Shown piece by piece: positions 47,501 to 59,420 of a stretch of DNA of 64,000 nt (its first letter is position 1; each line of letters opens with the position of its first letter). This stretch comes from Gigaspora margarita (Eukaryota; Glomeromycota; Glomeromycetes; Diversisporales; Gigasporaceae): positions 453,972-517,971 of the forward strand of contig WTPW01000067.1 in assembly GCA_009809945.1 (NCBI GenBank). The letters run 5' to 3'. The notes under the pieces were generated by a model that had not been told where the DNA came from, ran no database searches, and saw only the letters and a list, made by a program, of their open reading frames with translations. The translations under genes were made by a program, and so were the position numbers.

Positions 47501-49002
47501 CATTGAAAATAACGCTTTAGAGCACCCAAAGTTTAATTAGAAATAAATTTAATTTACCATGTAGTTCATATGAAAATGGATTGATTTCTCTATACTTTAT
47601 ATTTTTGGAATTATTTGTGATTGCATATATGTCAATGTCCCTTTATATTGTGACATTTCAGTTAGGATTAGTTAGATTTAGCTGTCGAAATTATAAATTT
47701 TTTAGAACGTTATATTTTCGAAGAACTATTTTCTAAAATTATCAATCTTTTGTTAAGCTGATGTAATAAAAGTTTTATTGCGTATAAATATGAACCGATA
47801 TTTAACTTGAATTAAAAATCTACATTCGTCAGACAATTACATGAATATTGAAAACGTTTTTATTACCAATATATTAATATTAGAATTGCATAACCTCTAT
47901 TTAGACAACTAGTATTTCCACACTCAATTTGGGGTGCTACCAAGGAAATATCTTAAGTACGAATTAAATTTATTATGATCAGCATTCTAACCGTTTCGAC
48001 AAAATACTTTAGTTGTACAAATCACATAATATAACGTTAAGGATATTACCGGATTGCGGTGTTGCAACAATGTATCATTTCGTAAATAAATTTATTGTAG
48101 CAAAAATTTATATACGAACTAATAAACCTGACAATTACAAGTAGTTGTATTAACGATTGTCACAGTTTATTGATGAATTAATGGAAACAAAAAATCAATG
48201 CTGTGAAATCTATCGCGGTTTGTAAAATTTTGCAAATCGCAGGCTAACACATAAATAATTTGTATTGTATTTTTATTAATAAAATCACCAATTTAACTGC
48301 GGTCTGAAAATTTGATTAAAGATACATCATTTTGTAAACCACGATAATTCATTTGTCCACAATATGATTTCCGAATATGCAAGACACTTCAATTGTAAAT
48401 TACAACTAGAAATGGAAAGGCAATCACTTAATAGTCTATAACGTTATAAACTCGATTAAAATAGATTAATCATATCAACCGATAAGGTAGTTGTACATCA
48501 AGAAAATTGACGCGCGAAATAAGTTACCATGAAAGTGTGTATATAAGATCCCAAAATATTTGACCAAGCGCAAACACGGAATCTATATTCATTAAATGCG
48601 GCTTTTTTTTCAAATAGCCAGATTACCTATTATAGATACAAAATGTGTATGCACCTTAAAATTGCTTTAATCTCTACTAAAGGGTTTAAGTGTAGCAATG
48701 AACATTGCTTTATTCTTAGCTTTTACTAATTCAGTGACCTAAATAACTAAGCATTACTCTAACCTTAAGTTTCAAGACTAAGGTTGTAACTTTCAATAAA
48801 TTTGTTAAATTTAAAGTAAATAAAGTCAATTCAGATTATTACCTATCGGCAATTAAAAATAATGTATTTAATCGTTAAACAACCCATATTTTTACTTAAT
48901 AGAATAAAATATTAGATACATACGTGAACTAATGTAATTATCAATTGAAAGATCGTATATACCAGAATCTATAAATTAAACAATCATTAAAAATTCCATA
49001 GC
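47501..49002. other. Spacer downstream of the kinase gene
   Basis: No supported gene. The part nearest the kinase stop (about 48690-49002) is shared with 58260-58574; the rest is single-copy in the window. Confidence 0.5.
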
Positions 49003-49848
49003 TTAAAAATCAGATATAATATAATATGCATATTTACCACATGAATTAAGATTTTTAAAGTTGAGATGTTTACTTGTAAGTTTATTTTTAGAGTAATTTG
49101 GCAATTCGGTTAATAACGTCGGAATAATTTCATCCGCAGAATTGAATGCTTTTAATATTGTTAATTCAATTTTGTTTTTTGCAAAATTAAGATCTACTAT
49201 CCTATACCATTCTGACAACTTTTCATGGATATCAGATGCAGAAGGTCTATTAGAAGGATTAGCATCCATACATTTATTTGCCAATTGGATATAACACTCA
49301 GGAGTGCCTTTAGCAAGCTCAGGACGTAATCCATTACATATTTTAATAGCTAATATCTCGTCGTATTCAACTTTGTAGTGAGGCGGTTTTCCTGAAGAAA
49401 CTTCAGTCATAATAATACCAAAACTATAAATATCTGATGCCAGTGTATATAATCGTTCAGTTAACACTTCTGGCGCAACATATGGTAAAACGCCGTAAAT
49501 ACTATCATCTAAATCAGATTCATCTTTCTTTCTAGACAATACAAGATCTGCGATATAAGATATTAAATCACCATTAATATATTGGTTTTGCAATATATTA
49601 CCACTATGAAAATCTCCATGAATATATTCTAATTTGTGTAGTTTGACTAAATTTTCCGATATATCAACAAGTTGATTTAATTTACTTTCCCAATTAAGTT
49701 CTCGAAAGTTTGATAATAGAAATTCGTGAAGACTTCCTTTATTAGCATATTGAAATACTATCAAATAATCATCTTTGGTTGTGTTTTGAGTTATTCCATA
49801 TACCTCAAGATTACTGCCCACTAATCTAAATTGCATGTAACTATTAAA
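49003..49848 (-). CDS. C-lobe exon of the 49-53.6 kb kinase
   Basis: Last exon, 281 residues. The catalytic loop YIHGDFHSGNIL keeps the essential Asp and Asn (HRD reads HGD). The metal-binding motif reads ADLVLSR, so DFG/DLG has become DLV here, whereas the twin exon at 58575-59420 has DLG. The activation segment ends GVLPYVAPEVL. DIYSFGIIMTEVSSGKPPH, GLRPELAKGTPECYIQLANK and NPSNRPSA give the rest of a TKL-type C-lobe. The C-terminal 60 residues are a family-specific tail. The Asp is retained, so activity is possible but may be altered. Confidence 0.9.
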   Translation of the reverse strand, partial: FNSYMQFRLVGSNLEVYGITQNTTKDDYLIVFQYANKGSLHEFLLSNFRELNWESKLNQLVDISENLVKLHKLEYIHGDFHSGNILQNQYINGDLISYIADLVLSRKKDESDLDDSIYGVLPYVAPEVLTERLYTLASDIYSFGIIMTEVSSGKPPHYKVEYDEILAIKICNGLRPELAKGTPECYIQLANKCMDANPSNRPSASDIHEKLSEWYRIVDLNFAKNKIELTILKAFNSADEIIPTLLTELPNYSKNKLTSKHLNFKNLNSCGKYAYYIISDF

Positions 49849-52800
49849 CTTGTTAAATAATTAAAATTTATAATGTTAATAAATTGTCTATATTATAAAT
49901 AAATAAATAATCTCAACTTACTTCTTTTAAAAAATTATTCTGTGATCCAGGTAATGTCTTAAGTGCAACTACACACGATGGTGTACGTGATTGTGTGTAT
50001 TTGCCTTCATATGAAATTATCCTCCTTTTACCATCGAACCACGTTGCTGAAAACACTGAGCCAAACCCTCCTTCGCCAATCTTTTGAACCTTATCAAATC
50101 TATTAAAAGGGATCCACTCGATTACATCTTCATAAGATTTGGCTTTAAGTTGAAATTCTTTAATGCAATCATCGACATCCTTATTTCCACTTGTCCATCC
50201 TTGCATTGTTTTCAGAGGGTCACATGTTTGACACCAACAGTAATGTGTGTTATATCGGTTACAATTTGCACATTTTCCATAAAAAATACTTCCTTCTGAA
50301 CTAAATTCATTAAATACCAACATATATTCATTTGTTACGGTGTCTTGAGTTAGTTTACTATTCTTTAATTGCACACAATCTTTAAACTTATTAAATACAA
50401 ATATGAATTAAAATAAGGCAAGATACAGTAGTATCATATATAATAATTGAAATATTCTATCTTACTTCTTTCAATATATCTAATAAATTTGGAGAACTAG
50501 TTAATGTTTTAAGCTCCACTACACATGATGGTGTTCGTGACTGTTTATATTCATCTTCATTATTTTCATATTTTTCCATATATCGAATTCCATCTAACCA
50601 GATTGCAAAATATCTTTTAACAATTTTTTGAAAATTATCCAAGTTATTAAAAGGAATCCATTCGATTACATCTTCATATGATGTGGCTTTAAGTTGAAAT
50701 TCTTTGATACAATTGTCTACATCCTTATTTCCACTTGTCCACCCTTGTATTGTTTTCTGAAGGCCACATGTTTGACACCAAGTGTAATATGTGTTATATC
50801 GGCTGCAATTAGTACATTTTCCATATTTATAATTTCTTTTTGAACCAAACTCATCAAATACCAGTATATATTCATTTGTTACGATGTCTTGAGTTAGCCC
50901 ATATACTTTAAGCTCATTATTTAATTGCACAAAAGCTTTAAACTTATTAAATACAAATATGAATTAGAATAAGGCAATATACTGTAGTACCTTATAAAAA
51001 TAATTGAAATATTCTAACTTACTTCTTTTAACATTTCTAATACATTTGGTGAACTAGTTAATGTTTTAAGCTCCACTACGCATGATGGTGTACGTGACTG
51101 TTTGTATTCATATTCATCATTTAAATTTTTATATCTTTCCACATATCGCATTCCATCTAACCAGGTTGCAAAAAATCTATCACCGATATTTTGAAAATTA
51201 TCTAATTTATTGAAAGGAATCAATTCGACTACATCTTCATACGATGTGGCTTTATGTTTAAATTCTTTAATGAAATTATCGATATCCTTATTTCCACTTG
51301 TCCATCCTTGTGTTGCTTTCAGAGGGTCACATGTTTGACACCAAGTGTAATATGTGTTATATCGTTTGCAATTTGCACAAATTCCATAATTTCCTTTTCT
51401 TTTAGAATTAAATTGATCAAACACTATCATATATTCATTTGTAGTTATGTTTCGAGTTAATCCATAAATACGTTGATCCTCTGATTTGCCCTCTAATTGC
51501 ATATTATTTTTAAACTTAAAAAATAAAATAAACTTTATGTAAATATGTTATCAATTAAATAAGCTCATATATATAAATAATGTTAACTTACTTCTTTTAA
51601 TGTATCTAATAAATTTAGCGAACTAGTTAATTCTTTAAGCTCCACTAGGCATGATGGTGTACGTGACTGTTTGTATTCACGTTCATCATTATCATTTTGA
51701 TATTTTTCCACATATCGTATTCCATCTAACCAGGTTGCAAAAAATCTATCACTGAACTTTTGGATATTATCTAATTTATTAAAAGGAATCCATTCGATTA
51801 CATCTTCATAAGATGTAGCCTTAAGTTGAAATTCATTGATGCAATTATCGACATCTTTATTTCCACTTGTCCATCCTTGTGCTGTTTTCTGAGGGTCACA
51901 TGCTTGACACCAAGCTTTAAATGTGTTGTATCGGTTACATTTTGCACAATTTCCTTTATTGTTAGATCTTTTTGAACCAAATTCATCAAATACCAACATA
52001 TATTCATTTGTTACGGTGTCTTGAGTTAGTCCATATACTTTAAGTTCACTATCCTTTAATTGCACAAAATCTTTAAACTTATTAAATACAAATATGAATT
52101 AAAATAAGGCAATATACGATAATGTAGTATAATAATAATTTAAATATACTAACTTACTTCTTTTAATGTATCTAATGAAATAGTTAATATTTTAAGCTCC
52201 ACTAGATATGATCGTGTGCGCGACTGTTTGTATTCATATTCATCATTTTCATTTTTATAACTTTCCAAATATCGTATTCCATCTAACCAGTTTGCAAAAA
52301 ATCTATCACCGATCTTTTGAATATTATCTAATTTTTTAAAAGGAATCCATTCGATTACATTAGTATAAGATGTGGCTTTAAGTTGAAATTCATGAATGCA
52401 ATCATCAACATCCTTATTTCCACTTGTCCATCCCTGTGTTGTTTTCTGAGGGTCACATGTTTGACACCAAGCGGCACCTGTGTTATATCGATTGCAATTG
52501 GCACATTTTCCATAACCTTCAAATCTTCTAAAATTAAATTGATCAAATACCAACATATATTCATTTGTTACGGTGTCTCGAGTTAATCCATAGACATTTT
52601 CACCCTCTAATTGCATATGATTTTTAAACTTACAAAATATAAATAGAATTTATGTAAATATGTTATCAATTAAATAAACTATTATACGTAATAAATAATA
52701 TAATCTTACTTCTTTCAACGTATCTAATAAATTTAACGAACGAGTTAATTCTTTAAGCTCCACTTGGCATGATGGTGTACGTGACTGTTTGTATTCATAT

Positions 52801-53639
52801 TCATCATACTCTTCTACATATCGTATTCCATCTAACCATGTTGTAAAAAATTTATCACCGATTTTTTGAATATTATTTAATTTATTAAAAGGAATCCATT
52901 CGATTACATTTTCATAAGATATGGTTTTAAGTTGAAATTCTTTAATGCAATTATTGACATCCTTATTTCCACTTGTCCACCCTTGTGTTGTTCTCTGAGG
53001 ATCACATGTTTGACACCAAGCTTCAGATGTGTTATATCGGTTACAATTTGTACAATTTCCATTCAACTCACTACGTATGGATTTATATTCATCAAATACC
53101 AAAATATATTCATTTTTGGATGTGTTTTGAGTTAATCCATAGACATTTTTACCCTCTAATTGCATATGATTTTTAAACTTACAAAATATAAGTACTGTAG
53201 AATTTATTTATGTAAATATGTTATCAATTAAATAAACTATTATACGTAATAAATAATATAATTTTACTTCTTTTAATGTATCTAATAAATTCAACGAACT
53301 AGTTAATGGTTTAAGCTCCACTAGGTATGATGGTGTACGTGACTGTTTATATTCATTTTCATCATTTTCATTTTTATATCTTTTCGGATATCGTATTCCA
53401 TCTAACCATGTTGCAAAAAATCTATCACCGATCTTTTGAATATTATTTAATTTTTTAAAAGGAATCCATTCGATTACATCTTCATAAGATTTGGCTTTAA
53501 GTTGAAATTCATGAATGCAATTATCGACATCCTTATTTCCACTTGTCCATCCTTGTGTTGCTTTCTGAGTGTCGCATATTTGGCACCAAGCTGACGATGT
53601 GTTATATCGGTTACAATTTGCACATTTTTGCCTACGCAT
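49003..53639 (-). CDS. Multi-exon protein kinase with six pseudo-N-lobe modules
   Basis: Predicted 1358-aa protein from eight exons: 53639-53268, 53177-52710, 52628-52158, 52077-51592, 51514-51023, 50942-50466, 50386-49922 and 49848-49003. Each has a GT donor after a GAA codon and an AAG acceptor before a TTT codon; all lengths are multiples of three, and no stop interrupts. Exons 1-7 each encode a zinc-ribbon-like CANCNRYNT-xxAWCQTC (C-x2-C-x9-C-x2-C), GWTSGNKDVDDCIKEFQL, EWIPF and a kinase N-lobe; the N-lobe ends in the next exon (FKNHMQL..VYGLTQ..NEYMLVF). In exons 1-6 the glycine loop is collapsed (IGDRFFATWLDG) and the lysine motif is VELK. Exon 7 has IGEGGFGSVFSATW and VALK. Exon 8 is the C-lobe. 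The start was chosen at MRRQKCANC by analogy with the sister gene. Likely a cytoplasmic TKL-type kinase; the role of the modules is unknown. Confidence 0.85.
49922..50386 (-). CDS. Exon with the intact glycine loop (49-53.6 kb gene)
   Basis: The only exon in this gene with a normal ATP-binding N-lobe: KIGEGGFGSVFSATW, VALKTLPG and the helix-C glutamate in FLKE. Compared with sister exons it has lost the ELKVYG residues (KNSKLTQDT), so the last pseudo-N-lobe, completed by this exon, is shorter. Confidence 0.85.
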
Positions 53640-53649
53640 AATTTTAAAG

Positions 53650-53676
53650 ATATATAACAATCATGATCGTTACACC
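53650..53676 (-). promoter_or_regulatory. Shared upstream motif with TATA-like core
   Basis: + strand ATATATAACAATCATGATCG then TTACACC. On the coding strand it reads GGTGTAACG...TTGTTATATAT, about 12-37 nt before the predicted ATG. The same two halves are found upstream of locus 3, and the TATATAAC part upstream of the 62.9-kb gene. A core promoter element is inferred from position and conservation. Confidence 0.5.
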
Positions 53677-53767
53677 GCCTGCACTATATAATTACATTTA
53701 TTCATTGTATTACAAGGTGTGCTTATTATGTGAAATAAGTCACAAAACTATAAATTAAAATTTCAAT

Positions 53768-55590
53768 CATAACCAAAATTGAGATAAGCCTATAAAATAA
53801 CTAAATTGTACAATTATCTAATAACGTTAAATTGGTTAATATTGTTTGATTGAAATATGGGTCTTAACAACTCGTGATTAAATGTTCGGACATAATGGAG
53901 ATAGAAATTGCTAACATCATCCAAAATTAGTTATGTATCTGAACTTGAAATTAATATCGGTAATTCTGGATTTTTTTATTTTTTTTTTACCTGTTTAAGG
54001 GCGTTCTTAAATGCCTTTATCAATGGGTTAAAAAGTGTCGGAACTAAAATTTATTTAGCGGAAAATAATTTAAATTGGTCAAGTGTATTTATAATATGCG
54101 TAATTCGATAAACCTATTGTTATTAGTAAAAAAAAAATGATGAAATAAGTTAGTCATCTTAAATCAACAACCTTTTTACCATAAACCACTCTTCTTTTAC
54201 CTGCATTAAAAAGTTCTTTGATCAAGTTTTCAAGAGACCGCATAATAATTTCTTCATATTCGGCAACGAAAATTATTTTTTTTTTTGTTTTCGGCACAAG
54301 ACAATATCAAATTTTATCATTCTTAGCTTTTATCTATATGCCAACAAGTTCAATTATTCCAGCAATAATCTCTTCATTCAATGATAGCGAAGACCTAAAA
54401 TAGTGGATTCTGGTTAACGACGATGAGGGTTATAATTCTTTTCGGAGACATTTTCAATAATAAATTTTCTTAATAAATTTACAAAGAATATAAATACTGT
54501 ATGAAACCTAATATATATGTGTGTATGTATTGTTATAATTGTATATAAATAAATATAAATCATTTCCTAGATAATGGATTCATAAAAATGGAATAACATC
54601 TTAAAATTGATGAAGTTAGTAAACAGAGCGACTGTTGATGTTTCGCATTGCCTCATGTTTAATCGTCGCTTTTGTTTTTTTTTTATTATTTGACGGTGAT
54701 AGTTGACAAATAATAAATTGCATATTCAAATTCTCAATAAGTATCGTTGAGCTCCATTGTGACCACTTGCTAATCACATTGAGAATGTCGTTATCTGTCT
54801 TATAAGTTTGTGTTAGGTGCAATTCTTAATTCATTATTCTCATTATTATCGGTAGATCAAGGGTCAAATTCTATTTGTAAGATTATTAAATATTACTCGT
54901 TAAATCTGTAAAATTATGAGATTCACTAAACGCTAGTATAAATAACAAAAAGTTATTTAAAAAAATTTGAATAAATATGCAATTTACGAAAATAACTTCT
55001 AATAAAAATTATATGCGCAAAAAAAAAAAAAGCTATTAAAAATTAATAAAGAAAAAAATATGAAATAAAAATTTTATTTAATGTGACTACATTTTTAATT
55101 TCATGAAATGTATTAAATAACGAAAGTTATTTAAAGAAACTTGAATAAATATGCAATTTTTATGAAAAGAACATCCTAATAAAAATTATTTGGGCGCAAA
55201 AAAAAAAAAAAATACTAAAAATTAATTTAAGAAAAAAATATGAAATAAAAAACTCATTTAAGATTTTGTCCAATGAGAAATATAACCTTCGCCCGTTGAA
55301 TAGGAATTGGTGGAGAAAATTAGTAAATCCTACAATTAAATTTATTTGCATTAGATATCAATCTGATATATATAATAAACTCAACTATTGCATTAATGAT
55401 TAATGATTAATGTTATAATTTAGTATTAAACGAAATTTAGACATCTTTTAACCCTTAAGCATTAATAATATTGAAAGATTTTGTATTAAGATTTTGTATT
55501 AGTTGTTTGCTTTTGACATTTAATACAGTAATATGGTTCAATTCAATTAATAAACAATAAATGCTTAACGTTATGTGAAATTTATAATTT
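53768..55590 (+). repeat. Spacer repeat R, copy 4 (start of duplicated segment B)
   Basis: Matches 43085-44800 block by block: ATAACCAAAATTGAGATAAG, CCTTTATCAATGGGTTAAAA, TTACCATAAACCACTC, TTCTTTTCGGAGACATTTT and AAACAATAAATGCTTAACG. An internal part is doubled (TATTTAA-GAAA..TTGAATAAATATGCAATTT at about 54955 and 55130). No coding frame retained. Confidence 0.75.
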
Positions 55591-56149
55591 AAGATTTCAA
55601 TGATATTATACTTGCTATGTGTTCATACTATTACCGTGCAAATGAATTGTACAATTAAACAACAATTATGGAGTTCGTTTATTTAATAATGTTAATTTGA
55701 TTAATATCATATAGTTAAATATTTGTATCTTAACAACTTGTGATTAAATATTCTAACATTATGGAGATAAACCTTTCTAGAATCACAAAAAGTCAGTTGG
55801 TATTTGACTAAAATTAGTTATGTATATGAACTTAAAAATTAATATCGATAGACCATTATTTCACTTGTTTAACATAGATAATTATTATTCGAATAATTAA
55901 TTCTAGTTTATTATAAATTTACCGTATATTACTGGATTTCAAGAAAAAGGATGTTTTTATTTATAGTAATAAAACCTAATACTGTACTTTCTACCAAAGT
56001 TATATACGAACGAATGATTCCAAAATTGAGAGGCTGCTGTTATTCAGTAGTTGCTTTTAATCGGTAAGATACAATATAAAAATTATTAAAAAAAATACAA
56101 CCTTTAAAAAGCTATATTGCAAAATTTCATTAAAATAACTGCTTTTGTT

Positions 56150-57300
56150 ATTAAGTGATTCTTCATATTTACCCATAAATTTAATGTTAGTTGGATCGAT
56201 TTTTAACATTAGCGATTTTTTATATTAGATATGCCAATCCTCGATTAATTAATGCTGTAGTATTGCTTGGAACGATGTTTAATGACTTCTTATTGTCATT
56301 AAGCGATTCTTCATAGATGCTCGTATATTGATGCACTAATCCTCGATCGTTCAATGCTACAGCATTAATTCTAATCATTCAGTAGTATCAATAAGAGAGT
56401 CTTCATATTTTCTCTTTTTAGATAAGTTTGTCCACGTAAATGTAATGCCCAAGCAGGTTTGGCCGGATTTCCAATTATTTATTTAAATCCGTTATTGAGA
56501 CCTCATATTTGCCTGTTTCTTGAAAAACTTTTCCACGTACACTTAACATAATATTTGGTTATATAATTAATGAACTATTTATATCTGCAAGTGACTCTAC
56601 ATATTTTCTTCACTTTAGATAAATAATTTCACAGATGCATAATTTTTTTATATCATTTGAATCAATATCCGATTTATTAAAAATTGCAAATGCTTCATTT
56701 AAATCTACACTCGATACTTTATGCATCCTCATCATACTATAGGAACACCTAGTGTAAGCACATCACCTGGTTCGATTTCTAAAAATTTATTTAAATCAGC
56801 AAGTGATTCAATAACAGCTAAGTTTATTTAAGATTTAATATGCCATCCCACGAATACATAATTGTATTATTATTTGGTCAAATCACTAATGATTTATTTA
56901 AATTATCGAGTGATTCTTCATATTTACAAATTTCCGGATAGTTAATCCTCGATTATTTAAAACATCCGCATTATTAGAATCAATTATTAACGAATTATTT
57001 AAATCTTTAAGGGAAACATCATATCACTTAGTATTTGATAGACTGTCCCTCGATTACATAATACATCTGGATCGTTGGGATTAATTTCTAATGACGCCCT
57101 AGAGTCGGTTTATACATCTTTAAAACGTTAATCCTCGATTTTTAAATTCTTGGGCATCACTTGGTCTAATATCTAATGATCTATTAAAATCCGTAAGTGG
57201 TTCAATACTGGTTCAATACTTTAGTATTATTTGAATCGAGTTCTAATAATCCATTAATGCTTTTCGTAATCGCTTATTATATTAACATTTGTTTATTTAT
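56150..57300 (-). pseudogene. TPR-repeat gene remnant B
   Basis: Twin of the remnant at 45300-46410, recognisable by shared blocks such as CATCTGGATCGTTGGGATTA (57068) and GCACATCACCTGGTTCGATT (56756), but with more indels, so no open frame above 60 codons survives. The older or less constrained of the pair. Confidence 0.7.
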
Positions 57301-58574
57301 TGATTAATTATTTATTTTCCGATACATAACTAAAGTGTTTTAGAATATATAATTAAAGATCTTAAATATTACTATAAAACTGAAAAAATTAAAATTTTGG
57401 AATTTAAATTCGTGATGTTTTTTTTATTTTTTTAATTCTAATTCTGCGTTTAATTGATTTTGTGGTTTATCATATTGTAGATTGGCGTTCATTTGAATCT
57501 TATAAAGTATTTTTATTTTGTTTCATTCACACAAAATTTATTTCGTATTAGACTTACATTTGAGCAACCATGAAAGTTTTATACTCTATTCTTACAGTGA
57601 TATTAAGTACGACAAGGATTTAATGATGCGTGATGTTCTAGTTAAAATAAATCTTTGCATGCAGTACCCGATCTTATTTAAAAATTTTAGACCGACCAGC
57701 TTAAAATAGTACTTGGAGTGCTTTGTAAGGAGAAGTATACTAAATTAGCAGATTCTGAGAATTGATTCTAGAATTGATAAATTCTGAAACGCAATAGTTT
57801 TTACAATTAAAATAGATTTCATATATCTGACATTGTTTTACGCACGTTTATTAAACATCTGGTTGAATTTTAACAACTCGGGCGAATGTGGACGAGTAGG
57901 CCCGCGTGTTTAACCGTAGGAAAAGTTATGATTTATATCCAGTTATAAATTAAGCTATTTATTTTTAATAAAAGTGAGCTTCTAAAGTAATTCAAAATTC
58001 TCTTCTAGGTTTCTATTTTTAATAAATGGAATGCACACAATTCATCACAATATAATGCCTCGTTTAATTTATAAACAATGCTAGATAATTTTAGATAATT
58101 AAATAACACGAATAAAAATTAAACATTGGTGAATAGCAGATTTAAGAGCATCGATTAATAAATATTTACTATATTCACAGGCTAAATAAAATGAGATATG
58201 AGTAGCTCATCTAAATATAATAATTCAAATAATAAAAAAAATGAAATGAATGATATGGTTGCAACAATGAACTCTACTTTATTATTAGCTTTTACAAATT
58301 CAGTGACCAAGATAACTAAGTTTTATTTCGATCTTAAGGTTCAAATCAAAGGTTGCAACTTTCTACAAATTTATTAAATTTAATGTAAATAAAGTAAATT
58401 CAGTTTATTTCCCATCGGCTATTAATCATAATGGTATTTAAATCGTTAAATAAAACATCATTTTAAATAATAGATTAAAAATATTATATACATACGTGAA
58501 ATAATGTAATTATCAATTGAAAGGTCGTAAATACCGGAATCTATAAATTAAACAGCGATTAAATTTTTCATTGC
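57301..58574. other. Spacer downstream of the second kinase
   Basis: No gene supported; the frame 57518-57709 has no recognisable content. It is about 1.3 kb shorter than the corresponding spacer of segment A. The last 300 bp match that segment. Confidence 0.5.
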
Positions 58575-59420
58575 TTAAAAGTCAGATATATTATAATGTG
58601 CATATTTACCATATGAATTAAGATTTTTGAAGTTAAGATGTTTACTTGTAAGTTTATCTTTAGAATAATTTGGCAAATCGGTTGATAACGTCGGAATAAT
58701 TTCATCCGCAGTTTTGAATGCATTCAATATCGTTAATTCATTTTGGTTTTTTGCAACATTACGATCTACTATCCTATGCCATTCCGACAAAATTTCATGG
58801 ATATAAGATGCATTTGGTCTATTAGAGGGATTAGCATCCATACATTTATTTGCTAATTGGATATAATACTCAGGAGTGCCTTTAGCAAACTCAGGGCGTA
58901 ATCCATTACATATTTTAATAGCTAATATCTCGTCGTATTCAACTTTATAGTGAGGTGGTTTTCCTGTAGAAACTTCAGTCATAATAATACCAAAACTATA
59001 AATATCTGATGCTAGTGTATATGATCGTTTAGTTAACACTTCTGGCGCAACATACGGTAAAACGCCGCAAATACTATCATCTAAATCAGATTCATCTTTC
59101 TTTCTAGATAATCCTAGATCTGCAATATAAGATATTAAATCACCATTAATATATTGGTTTTGCAATATATTACCACTATGAAAATCTCCATGAATATATT
59201 CTGCTTTGTGTAATTTGACTAAATTTGCTGATATATCAGCAAGTTGCTTTAATTTACTTTTCCAATTAAGTTTTCGAAAGTTTGATAATAGACACTCGTG
59301 AAGACTTCCTTTATTAGCATATTGAAATACCATCAAATATTCATCTTTAGTTGTGTTTTGAGTTATTCCATACACCTCAAGATTACTGCCCACTAATCTA
59401 AATTGCATGTAACTTTTAAA
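58575..59420 (-). CDS. C-lobe exon of the 58.6-62.9 kb kinase
   Basis: Last exon, 281 residues, same length as its twin at 49003-49848. YIHGDFHSGNIL, YIADLGLSRKK, GVLPYVAPEVLTKRSYTLAS, DIYSFGIIMTEVSTGKPPH and NPSNRPNA are all present, so the catalytic Asp/Asn, the DLG aspartate and APE motifs are intact. The most likely active kinase of the three units. Confidence 0.9.
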   Translation of the reverse strand, partial: FKSYMQFRLVGSNLEVYGITQNTTKDEYLMVFQYANKGSLHECLLSNFRKLNWKSKLKQLADISANLVKLHKAEYIHGDFHSGNILQNQYINGDLISYIADLGLSRKKDESDLDDSICGVLPYVAPEVLTKRSYTLASDIYSFGIIMTEVSTGKPPHYKVEYDEILAIKICNGLRPEFAKGTPEYYIQLANKCMDANPSNRPNASYIHEILSEWHRIVDRNVAKNQNELTILNAFKTADEIIPTLSTDLPNYSKDKLTSKHLNFKNLNSYGKYAHYNISDF

